A stretch of 64,000 bases of DNA from Dracaena cambodiana (GCA_036321105.1 JAYEPQ010000018.1:30841742-30905741); one strand, 5' to 3'; positions 24,153 through 33,966 are shown, numbered from the stretch's first letter. Translations and numbers: made by a program. Notes: a model not told the origin generated them from the letters alone.

Positions 24153-24231
24153 AGACCCACTTTAAAGTTTTCAAAATCTCGTTTATTAATTTCTAACAAG
24201 TTTTGAAACTCTTTGGACTTTAATACTTTAA

Positions 24232-24513
24232 ATGTTCCATCATACACAAGCTTTTTTTGTATGCGAGTCTATTGCCAAAACTCAAGCCATACTGGAGGCC
24301 ACCCAAGTAAAGCAGGCTAAGATGTTGAAGAGGCAGGATAAAGTTGTTCTGCACCATGGCCAGCTTCAACAAAATGTTAGCATGCAGAGTAAGGCGATCG
24401 AGAAGGTCAGGGCTCAAACTACCACGCAGTTGGCCATCAATGAAGACAAGTTGCACCGTAAGGTGTTAACGTCTATGGAAGAAACTCGTCGGGAGGCCCT
24501 TGAGGAAGCATAA
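24232..24513 (+). CDS. Conserved antisense coiled-coil ORF, element 1
   Basis: A 93-codon frame opposite to gag, near the 3' LTR. It is rich in Lys, Gln, Glu and Ala with heptad-like spacing (AKTQAILEATQVKQAKMLKR, GQLQQNVSMQSKAIEKVRAQ, SMEETRREALEEA) and predicted to be a long helix. It aligns residue by residue with the frame at 45870-46213 in element 2 (IAKAQDIL, GQLEQE, ISENNLRHQTLHSMEETRR). A second partial copy lies at 24865-25040. No family was recognised. Conservation on the strand opposite gag suggests a real accessory protein of the element, or one captured from a host gene. The start codon is simply the first ATG. Confidence 0.55.
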   Translation: MFHHTQAFFVCESIAKTQAILEATQVKQAKMLKRQDKVVLHHGQLQQNVSMQSKAIEKVRAQTTTQLAINEDKLHRKVLTSMEETRREALEEA

Positions 24514-24540
24514 GAAAACTTAAAAGCTTTGGGCAACCTA

Positions 24541-25135
24541 TGAACCCTTCTCGATCGCCTTACTATGCATGCTAACCTTCTCGATCACCTTACTCTGCAT
24601 GCTAAAATTGGCTATGTAAGTGATACAACTTCGGCAAACTCCATATATAACAGGTCTCTTCTTTCAGGAAATCAACCCCAAGCCCCAGAACATTCATTAG
24701 AAGCAAGCAAGCACATTGCACATGAATTATCAAAGCAAGGCAATATATTGAAACTGATTGTAACACTTGTTTTGTTCACAAGACAAAAGGAAGGAGAGAG
24801 AGAAAACATCACAAACAGTCTTATTTTTCACCAAAACTGAAAAGAAAAAATAGGAGACGAAGTATAAACTTGTTCTGCACTATGGCCAGCTTCAACAAAA
24901 TGTTAGCATGTAGAGTAAGGCGATCGAGAAGGTCAGGGCTCAAACTACTAAGCAGTTGGCCATCAATGAAGACAAGTTGCACCGTAAGGTGTTAACGTCT
25001 ATGGAAGAAACTCGTCAGGAGGCCCTTGAGGAAGCATAAGCAAACTTAAAAGCTTTGGGCAACCATTAAACCCTTTTATACTTCGTCTCCTATTTTTTCC
25101 TTTTCAGTTTTGGTGAACAATAAGACTGTTTGTGC

Positions 25136-25178
<43 letters not shown>

Positions 25179-25375
25179 TCCTTTTGTCTTGTGAACAAAA
25201 CAAATGTTACAATCAGTTTCAATATATTGCCTTGCTTTGATAATTCATGTGCAATGTGCTTGCTTGCTTCTAATGAATGTTCTGGGGCTTGGGGTTGATT
25301 TCCTGAAAGAAGAGACCTGTTATATATGGAGTTTGCCGAAGTTGTATCATTTACATAGCCAAGTTTTTTGGGATG
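24541..25375. repeat. Foldback duplication, ~265-bp arms
   Basis: Positions ~24611-24866 are the reverse complement of ~25076-25361. For example, GGCTATGTAAGTGATACAAC on the left matches its inverse near 25345. The ~205-bp spacer repeats part of the coiled-coil ORF. Immediately to the left, two inverted 30-bp copies of ORF sequence (CTTCTCGATCGCCTTACT and CTTCTCGATCACCTTACT) stand in tandem. The right arm carries a (CT)n tract of about 36 bases that the left arm lacks. Confidence 0.85.
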
Positions 25376-25379
25376 ACTT

Positions 25380-25990
25380 GCTTGAATAAAAGACAGAGTT
25401 AGGGTGAAAATCTAAATTGTGGACTTTACTCGCTTGGAAAGCAGACAGAGTTACGGTGATTCGCCTTGATAACAGACAGAATTGTTTTGAAATTTGGGAT
25501 GACTTGCTTGGATAACAGACATAGAGATTTGGGGTGACTTGTCTGGATAACAGACAGAGCCGGTGATCAGGTTAGAATTATGAAAACCGTAGATAGAGGT
25601 ATGGATGATATGCCTACGTGGTGATTCTCTTGGTTGACTTGTCTAGATAACAGATAGAGTCAGTGATCGAGTTAGGATCAGAAAATTGCAGACAGAGGTA
25701 CAACTGATATGCCTACAGGGTGATTCGCCTGGATAACATATAGAATCGATGATCGGGTTAGGATCATGGGTTGACTTGCCTGGATGATAGATAGAGCCGA
25801 TTTAAAATTTGGAGGGTGACTCGCCTGGGTAACAGACAGAGCCGATGATCTAGTTAGGATTATGAAAACCATAGACAAAGGTATGGCTAACGTACTTATA
25901 GGGTGATTCGCCTTGATAAGAGAGAGAATCGATTATCAGGTCAGGATCATGGGTTGACTCACCTGAATAACAGACATAGCCGGTGATCAA
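25380..25990. repeat. Minisatellite 1 of element 1
   Basis: Imperfect repeats of TGACTTGCCTGGATAACAGA followed by CAGAGCCGATGATCGGGTTA and GGATCATG. They occupy the same place in the element as the minisatellite at 46430-46940, which shares only the GATGATCGGGT-AGGATCAT core. Confidence 0.8.
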
Positions 25991-26039
25991 GTTAGAATCA
26001 TGAAAATGATTATTTGTTGAAGTATGTATGGGGTGATTT

Positions 26040-26960
26040 ATGAGATAGGTGAGATAATCCAAATTTCATTGTCAAAGGTAAAAGTTTAACATGACAGATT
26101 TGCGACAAGTGTTTTTATGAGGTGATATGGGTGAGATGATTTAAATCTCACTGTTAGAGATAAGAATTTAATATGACAGGTTCACGGAGTTTTTAGCAAA
26201 CTCTCGGTTATAAATGGATTTTGTGTGTCTTTACTAACCGTCATTTGCATTGGGCTAACCATACTATTCCTCTTAGTATGATGAGTTGTCTAGAATTTTT
26301 TTGGACTTAAATACCAAATGTTTCCTCTTTTCTTAGCTTTTCGAGATTTGGGTTATTAGTCATCGTATTATTACCCCCAGTACAAAGGGTTGGCGAGAAG
26401 TTTTTTATTTCTCTTCCCATTACTTTAGAAGTATTGGGCGGTTCATGTTTTTCATCTCAGTATGATGGATTGGCGAGAATTTCCTTTTCTTTCTTTTGCT
26501 TTATTGGCATTGGGTAATTTATACATTATCCCTTAACATGATAGGTTGGTAAGAAACTTGTTCTCTTTCCTTTACTTTAACAGTATTGGTCAAATCATAC
26601 TTTTTACCTTAGCATGATGAGTTGTTGAGAATATTATTTCCTTTTCCCTTTGCTTTATTGGCATTGGGTAATTCATACTTTATCCCTTAGCATGATAAAT
26701 TGGCAAGAAACTTGTTCTTTTCCCTTTATTTCAACATTATTGGCAATTCATGCTTTATCCCCTAGTATGATAGGTTGACGAGAAACTTGTTCTCTTCCTT
26801 TTGCTTTAACAGTATTGGACAGTTCATGATTTTTATCTCAGTATGATGAGTTATCGAGGATTTTCACTCTTCCCTTTCCTTTAACAACATTGGGCAATTC
26901 AAGTTTTATACCTCAGTATGATGACTTGTTGAGGGTTTGATTTCCTCTCCCTTTTATCTT
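26040..26960. repeat. Minisatellite 2 of element 1, ~78-bp unit
   Basis: Units built around CAGTATGATGAGTTGTCGAG and GCATTGGGCAATTCATACTT recur about eight times, at a spacing of roughly 76-90 bp. The homologous array of element 2 is at 47030-47880. Confidence 0.8.
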
Positions 26961-27257
26961 GGTGGCTATAGGTTTGTTGTGACAAATTTGTTATGCGATT
27001 TTTAGCAAACCCCAGCTATTAACGGATTTGGTGTGGCTTTACCAATCACTGTTTATGTTGGGCTAATCATGCTAGTTTCCTCAGCATGATGATTTATCGA
27101 AAATTTTGTTCGGGCTTAGATACAAAAAATTTCTTCTTCCCTTAGCTTTTTGTGTTTTGGGTTATTAGTCGTCATACTTTTACTACCGATACAATAGGGT
27201 TTGGAAGAAGTTTTTAATTTTTCTTCTCGTTGCCTTAGCGGCATTGGGCAACAAAAA

Positions 27258-27260
<3 letters not shown>

Positions 27261-27325
<65 letters not shown>
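27261..27325. repeat. (TA)n microsatellite
   Basis: A pure TA tract. Element 2 has TTCGTA at the same point (about 47924), so the tract expanded after the two copies separated. Confidence 0.95.
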
Positions 27326-27330
<5 letters not shown>

Positions 27331-27461
27331 TTGTGTGTGTGTGTATATATATATTTAAATTCTTTTTTTTCTTCTTTTTTCTTTTTTCCTTTTTTTTGAA
27401 ATTTTTATTTATAACACTCATTTTTCCATCAAATTCCCAGTCATCACATAAAAATTTCTAA

Positions 27462-27760
27462 TGGCTAACAAGAGCAGCGAAGCAACATGATACTTATTAC
27501 CGTCAATGTTTTCGGCAACCCCAGCCCGATCCGGCTACTAGCGAACAAGGACGACTCGATCGCAGCTATGGTTCGAAGCGTAATAAGAGATTACACTTGC
27601 TGGTGCCGATTGCCCGTGCTCGGCAAGGATCCTAGTAGGTTCAATCTCTGCTGTGCTAGTATCGATCAAATATTTTCCTTGATTTTTCTTGAATTGGCTG
27701 AGGAAATCTATTGTTCATCATTTAGCAAGTCTGGGTGTGCACCCATGAATTCTCCTTTTT
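27462..27760 (+). pseudogene. Captured DUF7054-like gene segment, element 1
   Basis: From an ATG at 27462 (MANKSSEAT, one stop, then 27487 on) the plus strand reads ILITVNVFGNPSPIRLLANK, then a spacer, RLPVLGKDP and FNLCCASID. This resembles, from memory, the plant DUF7054 / At4g22758-like family (pattern VNVLGSxGPIRF, about 30 residues, GRLPVLGxD, then a Phe/Leu-rich strand). The C-terminal part of that domain is not clear. The same segment occurs in element 2 at 48040-48346, so it belongs to the element. It lies opposite to gag. A host gene exon captured by a retroelement is the simplest reading. Codon-level conservation was not tested. Confidence 0.5.
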
Positions 27761-27869
27761 AGGTAGAAACCGGGGAGAGTCTCTTTTGCTTCAAATTATA
27801 TGGGTCGTAGTTTTTTACTATGGTTTTTCCTGCAGGAATCGTAGCTACGCCGGTCGGAATTTTCAAGGA

Positions 27870-28293
27870 TCACATGATAATTATCGCCGCATTTGCAGAA
27901 ACCTTTTTCTGTTCATATCTCAATTGGATCACCTTTGCATCGATGAGTGCCTGAATTTTATCTTTCAGAACATAGCAATTCTTAATTGGGTGTCCAATAT
28001 TTTGATGGTAGAGGTAATATTTAGGATTATCTGTTTTCCCAGCTCCTTCTAGCTTTCGATTTTTAGGCAACTTAAACATCCCCTTTTTATTTAGTTGGTC
28101 AAAAAAATGTGACTGCTTGTTCATCTTTGAAATCGTATGTCCATTGCAATTTAGAGGAATCTCGATTCTTCTATGGCTTTTTGTTTGCACTGGGTCTACT
28201 AGTCATTGCTTCTTCTCCCTTAGGGCAGGATGATTATGGTTTTGGCCGGTTTATGGACATTCTCCTCTGGGCATGATGTTCATTATACGGCAT
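27870..28293 (-). pseudogene. Gag 3' part with His/Cys knuckle-like motif, element 1
   Basis: The 106-codon frame contains NPKYYLYHQNIGHPIKNCY, followed by LKDKIQALIDA, typical of the C-terminal end of Ty3/gypsy gag (YCxYHxxxGHxTxxCxxLK). The first Cys of the knuckle reads Tyr. The solo LTR at 28299-29129 separates it from the main gag frame. The equivalent in element 2 is 48410-48799. Confidence 0.7.
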
Positions 28294-28579
28294 ATTATTG
28301 TACGCCCGAAAATTGAATCTTTGATTCCATTGAAAAATTGATGAATTACAATGGGAATTTAGATTACAAAAGGAAAATAAGAGTCACAAGAACGGGAATA
28401 TTAGTGGATTCCCTTTTTTTAAGTGGGTACGGGTGGCGGTGGAGTCTTGTTGCTGCCTCCGTTGACTATCCAACTTGGAAGGGGATCTGTGAAGAAAACC
28501 CGCTCTTTCTGATCTCTCTCAACCCTCTGTGAAGAATCGCTCTGCCGGCTCCAAAGAAAAGTCCCCTTCTCTCAAGTCC

Positions 28580-28604
28580 AATCCTGTATTTTATAGACTG
28601 AGAG
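28580..28604 (-). promoter_or_regulatory. LTR promoter TATA box
   Basis: CTATAAAATACAGG on the minus strand, between the CCGCGG array (upstream) and the remaining LTR (downstream). Confidence 0.6.
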
Positions 28605-28686
28605 AACTTCAAATCCGGATTGATTCGCTCCTGAAAAATCGGATCACGGTATCAGCAAATGAAACAAAACAAAAATACGGAAAATA

Positions 28687-29050
28687 ACCCGCGGGTTGGC
28701 ACCTGCGGGATCGCTCCCGCGGGATGCACCCCGCGGGATCTCTCCCGCGGGTGCCAACCCGCGGGAGCTCCCGCGGGATGCACCCCGCGGGATCTCTCCC
28801 GCGGGTGGCAACCCATGGGAGCTCCCGCGGGTGGCAACCCGCGGGGGCATCCGCGGGTTGCCACCCGCGGGAGCTCCCGCGGGTTGCAACCCGCGGGATG
28901 TCCGGCGGGAAGCAACCCGCGGGATGTCCCGCGGGTTGCATCCCGCGGGATGTCCCGCGGGTTGCAACCCGCGGGATCCTCCCGCGGGTTGCAACCCGCG
29001 GGATTCTTCTGCGGGTAGCAACCCGCGGGAGCTCTCCCGGGTTGCACTCT
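28687..29050. repeat. CCGCGG palindrome array in solo LTR U3
   Basis: About 360 bp built of alternating CCCGCGGGTTGCAACCCGCGG-like modules. By eye there are about 22 CCGCGG sites, in all orientations because the core is its own reverse complement. The spacers are GTTGCAAC, GATGTC, GAGCTC and GATCTCTC, several of them palindromic too. It lies upstream of the TATA box of the minus-strand LTR promoter. Open frames on both strands here are by-products of the repeat. Confidence 0.95.
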
Positions 29051-29130
29051 CGGGTTCTCCCATCGTGGTTTTCATATAATTTTATTTTATTTTATTTTTT
29101 ATTTTATTTAATTATTTTTAGTGTCTACAA

Positions 29131-30015
29131 TTATGTCCTCTTCTTACTCTTCTTATTTGACCAGATCTTTCCACATTTCGGATTCAACTGCTCCCATCTT
29201 AATGAGAATGTTGGTTGGAGATTGTGCTTACATGTCTCCACTAGTGTTTCATGTAACATGCTATGCGGACATCTCAGTGACATCTCTCGAAAAAGTTCTA
29301 CAGAATTTTTGATGGTCTCGTCCTCTTTTTGTTTGTTTGCAAGGAGAGTATGAACCGAGATTTCCATATCATTTTCAAACAAGCGGCACAGGAATTCCTT
29401 CTCCATGTCAAACCACGATTTAATGGTCCCTAGGGACAATTGTATAAACCATGTAAATGTAGGCTCTCTCAAGATACTTACAAAAAGTTTGGTTATTATA
29501 GGATCATTTCCAATAAGATGATCTGTCTGTGACAAGAAGTAGTATAAGTGTTGGTTGAGAGAACCTTTTCCATTGAAAGATTCTAACTTTAAAGGTTTGT
29601 ATTTTTCAGGAAAAAGAGCAGATTCCCACTCCACTGGATATGGTCTAGTAACCCCAACATCTTGAAGATTTTTTTTGTGCATTAGGGCTTCCAGATGGTT
29701 CTGCATTTTTTGCATCTTTTCTTCATGTGGGTTTATAACAAAGTCAAGATTCTCTCCTTTTTCTGAATCTCCACCATCATTCTTTGGTGGCTCGTCAGAG
29801 GATTTCTCCATTTTATCTTTTGCATTTTTTTGTGTATTTTCTACCATTTTTAGAAGTAGGGTTCGGAGTTCGTCAAGACTCTTTTGTTGCTCTTGAATTA
29901 GCCGTTCTTGAGCTTCTAGCTTTTGATTTATTTCACTTGGCCATTGTTTCTTCAAGTCTAGAAGATTCATATGATCGAGGCATTGCAACGACTGAATGAT
30001 CGCTATCTCCTTCAT
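29131..30015 (-). CDS. Ty3/gypsy-type Gag, element 1
   Basis: A 294-codon frame. Residues 20-65 form a Glu/Gln/Lys helix (LEAQERLIQEQQKSLDELRT). The capsid core follows: FPEKYKPLKLESFNGKGSLN, QHLYYFLSQTDHLIGNDPI, TFTWFIQLSLGTIKSWFDME, then LLANKQKEDETIKN. This is the retrotransposon gag pattern (target of virus-like particle assembly by family knowledge). The frame stops at 29131, where the solo LTR interrupts the element, and the knuckle region continues at 28293. A homologous, more damaged copy is at 48880-49740. Confidence 0.8.
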   Translation of the reverse strand: MKEIAIIQSLQCLDHMNLLDLKKQWPSEINQKLEAQERLIQEQQKSLDELRTLLLKMVENTQKNAKDKMEKSSDEPPKNDGGDSEKGENLDFVINPHEEKMQKMQNHLEALMHKKNLQDVGVTRPYPVEWESALFPEKYKPLKLESFNGKGSLNQHLYYFLSQTDHLIGNDPIITKLFVSILREPTFTWFIQLSLGTIKSWFDMEKEFLCRLFENDMEISVHTLLANKQKEDETIKNSVELFREMSLRCPHSMLHETLVETCKHNLQPTFSLRWEQLNPKCGKIWSNKKSKKRT

Positions 30016-30519
30016 TTTCCTTATCTAAACTCCCAGCCAACCTATTGTGGTTCGTGGTGCTAAAATTCCTGACCTGAACTGTGTATAATGATGTGCTTCT
30101 GTATCAGAGGAGTATTTATCGCTTCGTGGTTTCTTTCCTTTGTTCACCATGCTTGAAGTCACAAATAGAGGTTCCTCGTCATTGGTGATCCTTCGTTTTC
30201 TAACACGCCTTATTTTAGGTGTATTGTTCTTTGATTCGATTATTCGACTAAAATCCGAGGGTCTAGATAGACCATAATGGCAATTGGTAAGTATTGCGGA
30301 GATTATTTGCTCATACTGGCACAGTGGACGGGATTGTGCCATCCTTTTCTTGTTGGTGAGGAATTCTCGCAAATTGGTTTCTTGAAGAATTTCTTTTTTA
30401 TTCTAGCCTCTGCAAGACTCCCTACTGTGTTTATGGAAGTCAGCGGGCGTAGAAGAGTGGAATCTCTGCCTTGATCGACGTTCTGTTCTGTCTTTATACG
30501 TGCTTCACGGAATCGAGGC

Positions 30520-30800
30520 TCAATCTTCTGTTCTGGACATTTTACGCAGGGCTGAATAGCCTTGCGTTTTGCTCCTTGTGTGCGGGGCTGAGTAGCCTAG
30601 CGTTGCAACCTTCGTACGCTAGGCTGATTAGCCTTGCGTTTAGAAATAGCCTCGCGTTGAGCTACACTGGGCTAATTAGCTTCACATTTAGAAATAGTCT
30701 CGCATAAAACTACGCTAGACTGATTAGTTTAGCATTTAGAAATATCCTTGTGTAAAACTACGCTGGGTTGATTAGCTTGGCATTTAAGACCAAATTCATT
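30520..30800 (-). repeat. AGCCTTGCG modules in element 1 leader
   Basis: Repeated short modules such as GCTGAATAGCCTTGCGTT, CTGATTAGCCTTGCGTTTAG and AATAGCCTCGCGTTG. Similar modules occur in both LTRs of elements 1 and 2 and in the leader of element 2 (50160-50660). Confidence 0.75.
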
Positions 30801-31333
30801 TTGAACTTGATTTTTGAGAATTCGTCATCGTGCTTGATAGTTTTGTTTCCGAATTTGAGTTCTGGTCAAGCCAGATCTTGTCTTTTCTTTGGTGCCTTGT
30901 TCAATTATAATAGGAAGAGATTTTTCCTTTTTTTAAATTTTGGAATTCAAAGATCCAAATGGCTCCTGTTCAATATGAGTCCTTTTATCATTCAAATTTG
31001 TTATTTGGATTTCTTCCTATTCTAAACTCGGAAATTTGAGAAGTTCATGCTCAATGAGAATCATGTCATCATTCGAATCTATTGCTTGGACTCTTTCCTT
31101 TTCCAAAATCAAAAATCCAAGGAGCCCTATTCAATGGGAGTCCTTTTATCATTCGAACTTATACTTAGGGTTTCCAAGCGACAATAGAGCCGTATTTCAA
31201 CCGAACTTACCGATCTAGAGGATAAATACTCCTCATGTTTTTGTTGATCAACTTCTACGACTAATATTTCTATAGACTTACCAATTTTCTTAGTATCAGA
31301 GTGGGACCACGATCTTCTTGTCGGTGTAGAACT

Positions 31334-31350
31334 CCCACTGTGGTCGCCAA
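31334..31350 (-). other. Putative primer binding site, element 1
   Basis: In element direction, TTGGCGACCACAGTGGG begins 2-3 bases after the LTR end GGAAAACA. This is the usual location and general form (TTGGCG) of a plant Ty3/gypsy primer binding site. The matching tRNA was not determined. In element 2 the equivalent site reads CTGACAACCACAGT and looks decayed. Confidence 0.55.
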
Positions 31351-31352
31351 CT

Positions 31353-32018
31353 TGTTTTCCGCAGAAGTCGCGCTTCCCTTCATTACCATGGATTTATGAA
31401 ATTATAATAATTCTCCAAAATACAGCGAAAGAAATAAAAAAACAAACAAGAGGATTTATATAGCGTCTCTCTCTCTCTCTCTTTTACAAAAGGTGTGGGT
31501 TCTTGACGTGGCTATGGAGCGTCGACTTCGTACTCCGTTGACAATCTGATACCTAGATTGGCCTTGAACGTGAAGAATTAGTGTGAAAGCTTCTAGCCGA
31601 CAGTTTCTTATTTTTGGTTGGCATGCCTTCATATAGAAAATCAACTTAATGGTCTCCAAGTTCTCTAAAATTTTCCTCATGACTCCTATTTATAGTTTTG
31701 GGAGTTTTCTTAGGAGATAAGGATAGAATTTCAGCTCAATTTAATCTCTGAACTTGTGTTTTAAAATATTTAATTTGGAGTGATTGAATATGATTAGAGT
31801 TGGAATTCTAGTAAAAATTCGAAAGGAAAACTTGTTTGGAAACTAAATCAGCCTCGCACGCAAGGCTATCATCCTTGCGCGATACTGTCATCCCTGCGCA
31901 GAGCAATTAGCAACGCATGGGGCAATTAGCCCTGCGCGGAGTTATCAGCCTCGCATGCGTGAGGCCATTTCGCCCCGTATGGCTCAGTTCTTTTTGAATC
32001 CAAGTTTTTCCTCCTACA
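31353..32018 (-). repeat. 5' LTR of gag-only element 1
   Basis: Partner of 23475-24152. The TATA-like CTATAAATAGGAG (minus strand, near 31690) matches a promoter position inside the LTR. GC-rich AGGCT modules lie at 31850-31975. Confidence 0.85.
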
Positions 32019-33574
32019 AATAGGTAAATTTGGATTTTGGTGATTTTGGAGATTTTTTTGAATTTACGAAAGTCCATTTTTTAGATGTGAAATGTTAGTC
32101 AGATTGAAACGGACAAATGGAAATGTCATCTTATTGCGTTTATAAAATGAAGGAAGTAGATTTTAGTTAGGTTCATGTTAAGGGATTATTTACTTAGATT
32201 CGATAGGATTTAAATTTATTAAAAAGTGAGATGATCCTACCTCTTAATAGATTCCAAGGAAGAAAAAAAAGGAAAGGGAAGGAGTTTCGGTGACTGGAGC
32301 TCCAGCAAGGTGTGCTCCAATAGAGTCAATTGCCAATAGGATGGCTCAGATGACAAGGTGCGTGTCCAAGTAGTAGAGAACGCTCACTTGATGACTCCTC
32401 TGGTAGTTGATAGCGATTCGACAATTGACGACGATTTGATGATCGATGAAATGTTGCTGGTAACAGTGGCTGCTAGTGTTTGCGGCAGTTACTGATGACG
32501 ATCGACGGTCAAAAAAAGAAAAGATGAGAGAATTTGATTTGGAGGAGTAAACTAAGATGAATTGGTGGGGTTTAAATAGGATTTAGGGTGGGTTTAATTT
32601 AAGGAGAAATTAAGTGAATTTTGAAGTTGATCAAAGTCTTATAAATAGAACTGATTTAAAAAGTTTTTTGGACATATTTGAATTTGGATGAAAGGACTAA
32701 TAAATGGGATAGATTTAGAATAAACTTAAATAGAGATTTGAAATTAATTAAATGACTAGTAATTGTAGTTGACTACGAGAGGCTTTTAACATAAGTTTTA
32801 AATTAAATTAAATGAGTCAAATGTAATGATTGACTGATAAAAAATATTAAGAATTGAATGATAGAGGGAAAAGAGAAGAGAGATATAATAGAAGGTTCAG
32901 CTCATTATTTTAAATTAAAAGTTGACTTAGTGATTAATTGCGATTTTTCTTAATTTTAATTATTATTATTATCATCATCATCGTTGTTATTATTATTATT
33001 ATTTAAAATTGGACCAAATTAATAGGTTTGGGCTCTCATGGAATTGTTAAAATACTTTTAGAAAAATCTTTAAGGGTTTTAGTAAAAATAATACTTTACG
33101 GCTATAAAATAATGATTAAGTTAATTCACTACAAAATTTTTGTTCAATATAAATATACGAAAAAAAATATAAAATAAATAAATATTACATCGGATTAGAA
33201 TAGTTAAACTATGGGCGCAAAGCGATAGTCAAGTCTGTTAGCCAAGCCCATGCGCGATGCTTCAACATGCTAACCACTGCTGCTCGCTCTTTCGCTGAAG
33301 GCGGCAGTGTGCGCGCAGTCATGGCCATTAAGACTTACTTAGCCATACTGACTGTAGACTTGTTGAAAACTTTAGTCAAGTCTCCAGGACACCATTGAAT
33401 TCAACAAACACATGTCTTCGACTTTGACTCTAGTGATAGATCCTATATAGATACGACAAAGCCGGTCCAAGTTAGTCAAAAGGTTATAATTTTCGCTTTT
33501 GAACCAAGTTGGCTTCATGACTTTGAAATTTCTGCTTGCTCAACCATACACATGGAATTGCTGTGAGTGGGCAG
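32019..33574. other. No gene seen
   Basis: AT-rich DNA with (ATT)n and GAT-rich low complexity near 32960-33005. The stretch 33200-33560 is GC-richer and non-repetitive by eye, but contains no frame or motif I could recognise. Confidence 0.3.
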
Positions 33575-33924
33575 CCCGTTTAGAAAAAGTTATATGAATT
33601 AGCGATAAAATATAGTAATTCCCTTAATTTTCTTCAATTTTTTTTTTTAAAAAATTAGTATATCTACATTCTTAATTTTAATAAAATTAAATTTCATGAG
33701 TTTTAGAGTTTTTCTCCAGTTTGATATAATCAAGTACATACAAAATATTTATTTATTGAAAACCGTTAAAATTTGTGTAAACTTGATTGATGTCCAAATC
33801 AAAACTAAAACCCAAGAAATTAGTTACGAGTGAACCCTAAAGATCGAGATCATTATCCAAAAGAAATTTTTTTTAAAAAAAAATATCTTTTTAAGATAAT
33901 GTACATGAACATCAGCTCAGGCAA

Positions 33925-33935
<11 letters not shown>
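33575..33935 (-). mobile_element. Micron-like repeat, inverted copy 1
   Basis: Reverse-oriented relative of 33967-34395. It reads AAGATCGAGATCATTATCC for the family motif GGATTATGATCTCGA and ends at an AT/CT microsatellite. With its neighbour it forms an inverted pair around (CT)n(TA)n. Confidence 0.6.
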
Positions 33936-33959
<24 letters not shown>

Positions 33960-33966
33960 AGAAAAA

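Larger units (their letters stand above)
28299..29129 (-). mobile_element. Solo LTR nested in gag of element 1
   Basis: 831 bp, starting TGTACGCCCGAAAATTG and ending TTTTTAGTGTCTACA on the plus strand, with a perfect 5-bp duplication ATTAT at 28294-28298 and 29130-29134. In the minus direction it starts TGTAGACACTAAAAAT and ends TTTTCGGGCGTACA, as in a Ty3/gypsy LTR. The minus strand has a TATA box (CTATAAAATACAGG, near 28590). No internal sequence is left, so unequal recombination probably removed it. Confidence 0.9.
23475..32018 (-). mobile_element. Gag-only (TR-GAG-like) LTR retrotransposon 1
   Basis: Direct LTRs lie at 23475-24152 and 31353-32018. In element direction (minus) the order is 5' LTR, PBS, repeat-rich leader, gag, minisatellites, a coiled-coil ORF on the other strand, polypurine tract, 3' LTR. 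Flanks AATAA and AATAG agree at 4 of 5 bases. I found no protease, reverse transcriptase, RNase H or integrase motif in the 8.5 kb, so it would depend on another element's enzymes. A solo LTR (28299-29129) and a foldback duplication (24541-25375) are later or internal changes. The element is related throughout to the one at 44775-51697. Confidence 0.8.

Noticed and set aside
25110..25298. Open frame with a Leu-Ser repeat
   Set aside because: It is the translation of a (CT)n tract in the right arm of the foldback.
27116..27461. Frames with Ile-Tyr repeats on both strands
   Set aside because: They are translations of the (TA)n microsatellite.
28609..29353. Long open frames on both strands through the GC-rich stretch
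   Set aside because: They arise because the CCGCGG repeat contains no stop in any frame. The translations are repetitive (PAGCNPRE-like) and match the DNA period.
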